NCBI GenBank assembly: GCA_016283195.1
Contig: JAEEML010000168.1
Span: 1-29,631 of the forward strand
Length of the DNA: 29,631 nt
Reading direction: 5' to 3'
Source of the DNA: Deltaproteobacteria bacterium
GTDB taxonomy: Bacteria; JAEEML01
Shown piece by piece: positions 22,042-29,631 of this stretch (position 1 is its first letter; each line of letters starts with the position of its first letter). Under the pieces are notes generated by a model that did no database searches, was not told the origin of the DNA, and saw only the letters and a list, made by a program, of their open reading frames with translations. A program made the translations under genes and the position numbers.

Positions 22042-24150
22042 ATGAGCATCATCAGCACAAAACAGAATTCAAGTAATTTCCGCGAGTTTTCCTTAATATC
22101 TGGTGATAAGGGGCGTCTGGGCTATATTGGCCCCTATCAGCTATTAAATCGCCTGGGCAATGGGGGCATGGCCGTTGTTTACAAAGCCTGCTCCATTCAC
22201 CCGGAACGCGATGATGAGCTGGTGGCTATCAAAATTTTAAACGAAAAGGCGGCCTCCGACCCGGCCAAAGCCGAGTATTTTCGCGATGAGGCCTATCTTT
22301 TGAGCACTCTCGGCCACCCTAACCTGGTGCGCACTTTAGAAGCCGGCATTCATCAGGGGCAGTATTATCTTGTCATGCAATATGTCGATGGCTGCGACCT
22401 GGGCACGCTTTTGGATAACCTCGATAATCGCAATATGTTGCTGCCGGTGCCAATCGGTATTTACATTATTCACAGCCTGCTTTCTGCTCTAAAATATATC
22501 CATCAGGCGCATGCCACCGATGGCAAACCGCTGGGCCTGGTGCACCGCGATATTTGCCCTTCCAATGTGCTCCTCTCCACCAGCGGCCAGGTGCTTTTGA
22601 GCGATTTTGGCATAGCCACACACATTTTGCCGCGCCACTTGCACCGTGAGCTCAATGCCGGCCACCTGGGTTACCTGGCGCCGGAACAAATAAATGCCAA
22701 ACCGGTTGATAGGCGCACCGATCTTTTTGCTGTCGGCGTGCTTTTGTACGAAATCATCACCAATGTGCAGCCCTTCTTCCGCCCCAAAAAAGAGGATTCC
22801 TACTGGGCGACGCTGGAGTTCAAGCCCTTGCCGGCCCCAAATATCAGTGCGGAATTAAAAGAAAAATTGCTGCCACTTTTTAAAAAAGCCTGTAATCCCA
22901 ATCCTGATAAGCGTTTTCAAACCGCCGAACAATTTCAAGAAGCCCTGGAAGATTCTTTTCAGCTTACTCCAAGCTGCGGCGCCTTAACTTCGCTGATGAA
23001 CTCGCTCTATCCGGCACGCAGCCACAGTTTTTCCAACCTGCTCAATGATAACAGCGAGCCCAAAGAAGATTCCGGGGATATTGTGCAGCTCTGTCTTTTG
23101 GACCAAAGTGATGCCGAAGGCCCGGAGCGCCTTTTAAACCGCGCCGGTTACCACACTTTGAGGCTACCTAAGGGCCAGCTGCCCGATCCTAATACACCGC
23201 TGATGATTTCGGCGGCCGATATTTCAAGCGCGGATATTTTGCCCATAGTCAACAATCATCATGCCCCGCTGGTTATTCTTTTGGGGAATTTCAGTGAGCA
23301 ATCGCTGGCTGTTGCCACCGAACTCGGCAATCAGTGCTCTCTTTTTGCTCCATATAACATAGAGCGCATCTCACTTTTGCTCCACCCCACCACCACTTTG
23401 AAATCGCGCTTTAATACCCTGGAATTAAACCCGCACATGAGCCTCTTTCAGCAAATTAAGCTATTAAACCGCCGTGTGCTTTTGATTGGCTGGCCGGCTG
23501 TGGATGCCGCTATATGCTGCATGGTGCTGGAAAAATGGCGTATTTCCTGCCATGCTGTTGCCACTGTGGACGAGGCCCTCAATCTGGCCAAACATTCTAC
23601 TTATAACTTGGTGCTTCTAAGCCCCAAGTTGGCACCGGAAGCCATATCGATTATTTCTGAGCTAAGGGAGCAAACCGGCTATTCACTCTTGCCTGTCCTC
23701 CTGCCGGGAGCCGATAAGCCGGCCCTTTTAAATAGAGAACAAGATGCCATTTTCTGTGCGGAAAAAGACGCTTCAATGGAAGTGCTTTCGCAGCGCATCT
23801 TGATGATTTTGTTAAATAATAATATAAGAGCCTTTCTGCGCTATCGCGTTAGTTTACCAACAACATACAGCTATCTGGGCGTAGCACAGGAAGGGTCTTT
23901 GGTTAATATCGGCCGCCTCGGCGGGCTGCTTTTAAGCAAACAAATTGTGCCTATCGGCGCCGCACTGCATCTTAAAATTACTATTAACGAGGCCGAAGGA
24001 AAATACATTGATATAGATAAAGCCCAGGTTGTGCATATTGCTCTCGAGGAAGATCGCCTGGGCGGCAATGTGCTCATCGGCCTAAGTTTTGGCGGCATGT
24101 CGGAAGCTAACGAGCTGGATTGGCTGCATTTCATCTATCAGCAGGAGTAA
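22042..24150 (+). CDS. Serine/threonine protein kinase with receiver-like and PilZ-like C-terminal modules
   Basis: 702 residues, cytoplasmic, no membrane segment. The kinase domain (about 30-305) is complete: glycine loop RLGNGGMAVVYK, Lys64 in VAIKIL, Glu83, HRDICPSN with the catalytic Asp170, and DFG at 188-190. Residues about 345-455 and 478-590 each look like degenerate receiver domains; VLLIGWPAVDAAICCMVLEKW resembles the start of one, but the acidic pocket is not intact. The last 105 residues resemble a PilZ domain, with RAFLRYRV giving the Arg cluster and VNIGRLGGLLLS the second motif. PilZ domains usually bind cyclic di-GMP. GGAG precedes the ATG. A second kinase gene follows after 22 nt, so the two are probably coexpressed. 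Confidence 0.85.
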   Translation: MSIISTKQNSSNFREFSLISGDKGRLGYIGPYQLLNRLGNGGMAVVYKACSIHPERDDELVAIKILNEKAASDPAKAEYFRDEAYLLSTLGHPNLVRTLEAGIHQGQYYLVMQYVDGCDLGTLLDNLDNRNMLLPVPIGIYIIHSLLSALKYIHQAHATDGKPLGLVHRDICPSNVLLSTSGQVLLSDFGIATHILPRHLHRELNAGHLGYLAPEQINAKPVDRRTDLFAVGVLLYEIITNVQPFFRPKKEDSYWATLEFKPLPAPNISAELKEKLLPLFKKACNPNPDKRFQTAEQFQEALEDSFQLTPSCGALTSLMNSLYPARSHSFSNLLNDNSEPKEDSGDIVQLCLLDQSDAEGPERLLNRAGYHTLRLPKGQLPDPNTPLMISAADISSADILPIVNNHHAPLVILLGNFSEQSLAVATELGNQCSLFAPYNIERISLLLHPTTTLKSRFNTLELNPHMSLFQQIKLLNRRVLLIGWPAVDAAICCMVLEKWRISCHAVATVDEALNLAKHSTYNLVLLSPKLAPEAISIISELREQTGYSLLPVLLPGADKPALLNREQDAIFCAEKDASMEVLSQRILMILLNNNIRAFLRYRVSLPTTYSYLGVAQEGSLVNIGRLGGLLLSKQIVPIGAALHLKITINEAEGKYIDIDKAQVVHIALEEDRLGGNVLIGLSFGGMSEANELDWLHFIYQQE

Positions 24151-24172
24151 CGTTCCATTTGAGGAGCCAGTA

Positions 24173-25459
24173 GTGATTAAGCCTATAATATTTGGAAAAT
24201 ATTATCTTTTGGAACCCATTAACAAAGGCGGTATGGCCGAAGTTTTCAAAGCCAAGGAATTTGGTGTGGAGGGCTTTTCGCGCCTCTTGGCCATCAAGCG
24301 CATTTTGCCCGATGTCTCCAGCGACGATGCCTTTGTCACCATGTTCATCGACGAAGCGCGGCTGACAGTACAGCTCCAACATGTTAATATTACACAAGTT
24401 TATGAGCTGGGAAAGTTTGAAGACAGCTATTACATTGCCATGGAGTACATCCCCGGCAAAGATTTGCGCCACATTTTGGATCTTTATATCGCGCGCCATG
24501 AGCTCATGCCCATCCCGGAGGCCGCCTTTATCACCACCGGCATTTGCGAGGGCCTCGATTATGCACACCGCAAATGCGATGCCCAGGGCAAATCATTTAA
24601 TATTGTTCACCGCGATGTGAGCCCGCAAAATGTGCTCATCAATTACGATGGCTGGGTAAAGGTTATTGATTTTGGTATCGCCAAAGCAGAGCACCGCGAA
24701 ACAAAAACACAAGTTGGCGTACTTAAAGGTAAATTTGCTTATATGTCTCCGGAGCAAATCAGCGGCAAGCCCATAGATCACCGCAGCGATATCTTTGCTA
24801 TCGGTATCATGCTTTATGAAATGGTCACCGGCAAAAGGCTCTTCATCGGCGATAACGATATGGAGACTTTGCGCAATATTATTAAAGCCAAAGTGCCAAA
24901 TCCCAAAAAATATAATCCCCTCATCAGCGACGAACTGGAAGCCATCATCAGAAAGGCCCTGGCCAAAGAACCAGACGAGCGCTATCAGTGGGCCAGCGAT
25001 CTCGCTGAGGATTTACAGCCTTTTTTGATTCACAACAATACCATTTTCGGCCGCAAACAATTAAGCCGCGTTTTGCATGAATTCTATGCCGACGACATTG
25101 CCGTCGAACAAGCAAAAATGAAGGAATTCGCCGAAGTTAAGCCGCCGCAGGAAAGCGCTAACGAGATGATCGCCAACGCTAATCCCAATAAAACCTGCGT
25201 CATCAGCGCGGCTGAATACAGTGCCTATTTGGAACATGCCAAAGCCCAGGAAAGCGGCCAGCAAGCCACAGTAGCCGCGAGACCCCACCGTGAAGAAACT
25301 CCGCCGCCCCCGCCTTCTGCCGCTTTCGGTGATGCCGGTCAGCCACCGGCCCAACCAGGAAAACGGCAACCTTCGGCCTTCCAGGAGTCGGATATTTTAA
25401 AGAATAACCTTTTGCGCGACGGCTTGCCGGAGCTTTTTATCGGGCGCAATCATCCTTAG
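24173..25459 (+). CDS. Serine/threonine protein kinase, myxobacterial type
   Basis: About 428 residues. The kinase domain is complete: INKGGMAEVFKAKEFG, Lys42 in AIKRIL, Glu61, VHRDVSPQNVLI with catalytic Asp148, DFG at 166-168, and YMSPEQISGKPIDHRSDIFAIG. The C-terminal 130 residues have no membrane segment, no PASTA repeats and a Pro-rich linker (PPPPPSAAFGDAGQPPAQPG), so the enzyme is probably cytosolic. The HRDVSPQN form of the catalytic loop is common in Myxococcota. I chose GTG at 24173 because GAGGAG lies just upstream and the kinase fold begins at once after it; an ATG at 24089 inside the previous gene is less likely. Confidence 0.85.
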   Translation: MIKPIIFGKYYLLEPINKGGMAEVFKAKEFGVEGFSRLLAIKRILPDVSSDDAFVTMFIDEARLTVQLQHVNITQVYELGKFEDSYYIAMEYIPGKDLRHILDLYIARHELMPIPEAAFITTGICEGLDYAHRKCDAQGKSFNIVHRDVSPQNVLINYDGWVKVIDFGIAKAEHRETKTQVGVLKGKFAYMSPEQISGKPIDHRSDIFAIGIMLYEMVTGKRLFIGDNDMETLRNIIKAKVPNPKKYNPLISDELEAIIRKALAKEPDERYQWASDLAEDLQPFLIHNNTIFGRKQLSRVLHEFYADDIAVEQAKMKEFAEVKPPQESANEMIANANPNKTCVISAAEYSAYLEHAKAQESGQQATVAARPHREETPPPPPSAAFGDAGQPPAQPGKRQPSAFQESDILKNNLLRDGLPELFIGRNHP

Positions 25460-25540
25460 AATTTGTTTTTACCTAACCTTATTTTGTTTCTATAGGCCGG
25501 CATATTAGCAACTGTCGCCGCCGTAGAAAGTAGGCTTTAA

Positions 25541-26602
25541 GTGAGCAATAAAGATAAAGAAATTAATGAGTTGACTAAATTAAGAGGAGAACTTTCGGCC
25601 ACCAACCTTGAGCTCTTGGCCCTTCTTAATAAAAGAGCCGGCCTCGTACAAAAGGTGCAAGAGCTCAAAAGCGCGAAGGGACTACCGACTTTTGTGCCGG
25701 AGCGCGAAGAGGCCATGTATAGCGACCTAATCGCCGCCAATCGCGGCCCCTTCTCCGATGCCACAATTAAGCGGCTCTTTAAACATATTTTTCGAGCCTC
25801 ACTGGATCTCATGGAGAAGAATAAAGAGCGCCAACTCATTGTTTGTCAAAAAGAAGCCGCTGAAACTGCTGCCCTGCCCCAAGGGCCGATTCTTATTGCC
25901 GGCCCCTGCGCTGTAGAAAGCCGTGAGCAAGCGGAAGCAGTAGCGGCTTTTTTGGCTAAAAGCGGCGTAAAATTCATAAGAGGCGGCGCATTTAAGCCCA
26001 GGAGCTCTCCTTATAGCTTTCAGGGGCTTGGCCTCCCTGGGCTCCAAATACTTAAAGAAGCAGCAAAGAGCTACGGCCTCAAAGTGGTGAGCGAAATAAT
26101 GGATCCCAGGCAAATTGCTGCGGCCGCTCCCCTCATCGATATTATTCAGGTGGGGGCCAGAAATATGTATAATTATGATTTATTAAAAGAACTTGGGAAG
26201 TTAAAAAAGCCGGTTATCTTAAAGCGCGGCCTCTCGGCCACCATAGAGGAGTGGCTCTATGCCGCCGAATACATAGCCAAAGAGGGCAACAGGGCTATCA
26301 TTCTCTGCGAACGGGGTATTCGCACTTTTGAGCAGGCCACGAGAAACACACTGGATATTTCGGCTATACCTTTGCTGAAAGAGCAAACAAAATTGCCGGT
26401 TTTAGCTGATCTTTCGCACGCCGCCGGCCGCAAAGACCTTTTAATTCCCTTGGGGAAAGCGGCTCTGGCCGCCGGAGCGGACGGCCTCATGGTGGAGGTG
26501 CACCCAAGCCCGGAATCAGCCCTTTCCGATGCCGGGCAACAACTCGATTTTGCGGAATTTACCGCTTGGCAAAAGGCCGTTTGGCCACAACAAGGAGTTT
26601 AA
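25541..26602 (+). CDS. aroF: Bifunctional chorismate mutase / 3-deoxy-7-phosphoheptulonate synthase
   Basis: 353 residues. The first 95 are an AroQ-type chorismate mutase helix bundle, LRGELSATNLELLALLNKRAGLVQKV. Residues 115-345 are a type I-beta DAHP synthase: LIAGPCAVESREQ, FKPRSSPYSFQGLG, KRGLSATIEEWL, ADLSHAAGRKDL and MVEVHPSPESALSD. This fusion, known from Bacillus, Porphyromonas and others, joins the first step of the shikimate pathway to a regulatory mutase domain that senses chorismate or prephenate. The start is GTG with a modest GTAGG upstream. ruvA follows after 2 nt. The symbol is a family guess, since aroA and aroG are also used. Confidence 0.93.
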   Translation: MSNKDKEINELTKLRGELSATNLELLALLNKRAGLVQKVQELKSAKGLPTFVPEREEAMYSDLIAANRGPFSDATIKRLFKHIFRASLDLMEKNKERQLIVCQKEAAETAALPQGPILIAGPCAVESREQAEAVAAFLAKSGVKFIRGGAFKPRSSPYSFQGLGLPGLQILKEAAKSYGLKVVSEIMDPRQIAAAAPLIDIIQVGARNMYNYDLLKELGKLKKPVILKRGLSATIEEWLYAAEYIAKEGNRAIILCERGIRTFEQATRNTLDISAIPLLKEQTKLPVLADLSHAAGRKDLLIPLGKAALAAGADGLMVEVHPSPESALSDAGQQLDFAEFTAWQKAVWPQQGV

Positions 26603-26604
26603 AC

Positions 26605-27219
26605 ATGATAGCCTTATTAGAGGGAAAACTGGCTTATAAAAGTGTGGGCAAAGTTATTATTTCGGCCGGCGGCGTGGGTTTTGAAGTGCTCTGCACCACT
26701 CAGGCCTTGCAAATAGCCGGCGATATCGGCTCAAATGTTATTTTTCATATAGATACAGAGGTGCGCGAGGACGCCATTACTTTATACGGCTTTGCCACAG
26801 CGGAAGAGCGCGATTTATTTAGAAAACTTATTGCCGTACATGGCATTGGCGCGGCAACAGGCCTCGCCATTCTCTCTACCTATACTCCGGGCGAAGTGGT
26901 GCGAGCCATTTTGGCCGGCGATACCAAAACCATAGCCAAAGTGCCGGGAATCGGCCCCAAAACGGCGCAGCGCCTCTGTCTGGAATTAAAAGACCGCCTG
27001 GGTAACCTCTCCCTGCCGCCGGAAGCAGTAGCCAGCGCACCGGTGGCACTTAATACCGCTCCGGGCTCACTCTTTGAAGATGTGGCTGCCGGTCTCATTA
27101 ATCTGGGCTATAAACAAGGCGAAGTAGCTAAAGTTGTTAGTAAATTGCAAAAAGAAAACGCCGAAGAAACTGATTTACCCAAGCTCTTTAAGCTGGCTCT
27201 CCGTCAGCTCACCCGCTAA
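26605..27219 (+). CDS. ruvA: Holliday junction branch migration protein RuvA
   Basis: 204 residues, normal for RuvA. It binds four-way junctions and loads the RuvB motor. The N-terminal OB domain starts MIALLEGKLAYKSVGKVII. Two helix-hairpin-helix motifs follow, LIAVHGIGAATGLAIL and IAKVPGIGPKTAQRLCLEL, and a C-terminal UBA-like domain that contacts RuvB is at ALINLGYKQGEVAKVV-like sequence. An AAGGAG site inside the end of the aroF-like gene serves the ATG at 26605. RuvB and RuvC are not adjacent, which is less usual; a lipoprotein gene follows. Confidence 0.95.
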   Translation: MIALLEGKLAYKSVGKVIISAGGVGFEVLCTTQALQIAGDIGSNVIFHIDTEVREDAITLYGFATAEERDLFRKLIAVHGIGAATGLAILSTYTPGEVVRAILAGDTKTIAKVPGIGPKTAQRLCLELKDRLGNLSLPPEAVASAPVALNTAPGSLFEDVAAGLINLGYKQGEVAKVVSKLQKENAEETDLPKLFKLALRQLTR

Positions 27220-27265
27220 AATTTCTCATATATGTCTAAAAGTCATAGAAAATACGCAAAAAAAA

Positions 27266-27294
27266 GTGACACGAACTAATAAATTTGCTACTAT
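27266..27294 (+). promoter_or_regulatory. Predicted promoter of the EGF/FISUMP lipoprotein
   Basis: GTGACA (27266-27271) and TACTAT (27289-27294) are separated by exactly 17 nt, matching 5/6 and 4/6 of the sigma-70 boxes. The transcript would start near 27301, about 40 nt before the ATG, which has AAGGAG upstream. This separates the lipoprotein from the upstream aroF-ruvA pair. Confidence 0.55.
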
Positions 27295-27339
27295 GCGCTG
27301 GCAAAGTGGGGTATAAACCCTTATTTTTAAGGAGCTTAC

Positions 27340-28614
27340 ATGTTGAAAAATAGCCTAAAAATTCTAGCAGTCTTGTTATTAGCCCTACCTCTGGCCGCCT
27401 GCGGTGATGATACACCGACACCGCATCCAGCAAAATCTATAAGTACGAATACCGGCAACAATAACAACAATAACCAATCCAACAATAATAATAACAACAA
27501 CAATAACCAGCCAAACAATAATAACGACCAAAATTCCGATGCCGCCAGCGATAATACCCCGCGCACCAATTTGCCGGAAGGCGCTGCTTGCCAAAAAACC
27601 GAAGAATGCTCTGATACGCTGATTTGCTTAGATAGTACCTGTCAAAATAAATTAATCATCAACGAAGACGGCCAACCTAACGGCGCTACCTGTTCTCTCG
27701 GCTCTGAGTGCTTAAGCGGCCTCTGCCAAGGCGCCAAATGCGTTTGCCCCACAGGTTTTACCGGCGACCGCTGCGATACCTGCGAGCGCGACTATTTCGG
27801 CAAAAATTGTAAAAAATGCTCTACTTGTGTCAATGGCGGCTGTGATGACGGAGTAAGAGGCAGCGGCGCCTGTATGTGCGTTTCCGGCTTTACCGGCCCC
27901 ACCTGTGAAAAATGCGTAAAAGGTAATTATGGTGCACACTGCGTAAAATGCACCAAAGTCGGTGATACTTACCAAGGCGCAGCCAATGCCAGCGATTGCA
28001 GCTATGCCGATAACAGAAGCGAAAATAATCCCGTAACCTATAAGGTTGTTACCATCGGCGAGCAAATTTGGATGGCTGAAAATATCCGTTACAAAGCTCC
28101 CGGCGCCAATGGCACCGGCATCAATGGCCAATCGGTAGAGGGAGACCCAACCAAAGACGAAATATACGGCCTTATTTATACTTTTGATGAAGCAAAGAAG
28201 GTTTGCCCCAGTGGCTGGCGCCTGCCAAATAATAATGATTTTAAAGAACTATTAACTTTTGCCGGGGCAGAAAACGAAGAGGATGAAAACGAACAAATAT
28301 TCCTTGATCTCATCGAAAAGAGCGACCGCTGGGTGCATCACCAAAACAGAGGCACCGATAAGTATGGATTTTCTCTGCGCCCTGCCGGTTACAGGGAAGA
28401 TCTTGGTGTTGGCAAAACAGATTTAGATAAAGGCGTAAATGCCTATTTGTGGAGCAGCACCGTAGAGAGCGACTTAATTATTAAGTACTATTGCCTTGAT
28501 GCCGGCCAAAATAAATATGGTGAGGAAAATGTCGGGCGGGCTATATTGCATTCCATCGCCAATCATAATGAAGGTGACCGGCGCTCTGTACGCTGCATTT
28601 ATAAGCAAGACTAA
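27340..28614 (+). CDS. Lipoprotein with Asn-rich stalk, EGF-like repeats and FISUMP domain
   Basis: 424 residues. The signal peptide ends in a lipobox PLAAC with Cys at 21. Residues 38-64 are an almost pure Asn stalk. Residues 84-205 hold Cys-rich EGF-like repeats: CQGAKCVCPTGFTGDRCDTC, then CVNGGCDDGVRG and ACMCVSGFTGPTC. The C-terminal 200 residues match the Fibrobacter succinogenes major paralogous (FISUMP) domain: VVTIGEQIWMAENIRY, YTFDEAKKVCPSGWRLP, FSLRPAGYRE, AYLWSST and a final SVRCIYK. FISUMP domains are exported and of unknown function. The same type of EGF repeats occurs in the glycosidase lipoprotein at 15330. It ends 45 nt before the stop of the convergent glmS. Confidence 0.85.
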   Translation: MLKNSLKILAVLLLALPLAACGDDTPTPHPAKSISTNTGNNNNNNQSNNNNNNNNNQPNNNNDQNSDAASDNTPRTNLPEGAACQKTEECSDTLICLDSTCQNKLIINEDGQPNGATCSLGSECLSGLCQGAKCVCPTGFTGDRCDTCERDYFGKNCKKCSTCVNGGCDDGVRGSGACMCVSGFTGPTCEKCVKGNYGAHCVKCTKVGDTYQGAANASDCSYADNRSENNPVTYKVVTIGEQIWMAENIRYKAPGANGTGINGQSVEGDPTKDEIYGLIYTFDEAKKVCPSGWRLPNNNDFKELLTFAGAENEEDENEQIFLDLIEKSDRWVHHQNRGTDKYGFSLRPAGYREDLGVGKTDLDKGVNAYLWSSTVESDLIIKYYCLDAGQNKYGEENVGRAILHSIANHNEGDRRSVRCIYKQD

Positions 28615-28659
28615 GACTATTTTCTAAATAATTCCAACAAAATAATCTCAACATATTGA

Positions 28660-29631
<972 letters not shown>

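Overview
The window comes from a Gram-negative bacterium. It encodes outer-membrane-type lipoproteins, a LolC/E-like permease, a split proton-translocating transhydrogenase, and two serine/threonine kinases of the kind common in myxobacteria, one of them ending in a PilZ-like domain. Lipoproteins with EGF-like repeats, asparagine-rich stalks and a Fibrobacter-type (FISUMP) domain also point to a Myxococcota or deltaproteobacterial relative, possibly host-associated. This placement is an inference and is not firm. The defence region (about 1-9700) is visibly more AT-rich than the genes to its right.

Region 1 (1-9700, all on the minus strand) is a complete type I-C CRISPR-Cas locus. The order is cas3, an intergenic control region, cas5c-cas8c(with internal cas11c)-cas7-cas4-cas1-cas2, a DUF1016/PDDEXK nuclease gene, the leader, and the leader end of a CRISPR array that runs off the left edge. 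The six genes cas5c to cas2 are packed like one operon, with 1-nt TAATG or TGATG overlaps or short gaps. The 245-nt gap between cas3 and cas5c is the most interesting part of the window. It holds a 25-nt degenerate CRISPR repeat (7018-7042) whose 11-nt crRNA handle is identical to that of the array. Next comes a 16-nt guide-like stretch, then a perfect 8-bp hairpin with a GNRA loop. The 16-nt guide recurs 53 bp further on with one mismatch, at position 12. That copy lies just upstream of the -35 box of the cas5c operon promoter, next to a TTT that could act as a PAM. This is the layout expected of a mini-CRISPR RNA that guides Cascade to repress its own operon (CreR/CreA-like), here in a type I-C system.

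Region 2 (10021-11734, plus) holds a secreted DUF6273-like protein and an Asn-rich lipoprotein with a Big_2-like domain. Region 3 (11940-15226, minus) is a compact operon of deoC, a LolC/E-like permease with an unusual membrane extension, and an MBL-fold hydrolase. Region 4 (15330-18883) has a large EGF-repeat/six-hairpin glycosidase lipoprotein divergent from a 67-residue unknown gene, with a CRP-like palindrome between them.

Region 5 (18914-21778, minus) is the pntAA-pntAB-pntB operon. Region 6 (22042-25459, plus) has two adjacent Ser/Thr kinases, the first fused to receiver-like and PilZ-like modules. Region 7 (25541-28614, plus) has a chorismate mutase/DAHP synthase fusion tightly followed by ruvA, then a lipoprotein with its own promoter that combines an Asn-rich stalk, EGF-like repeats and a FISUMP domain. 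The window ends inside glmS (minus, N-terminal part missing). I saw no tRNA, rRNA or intact insertion sequence.
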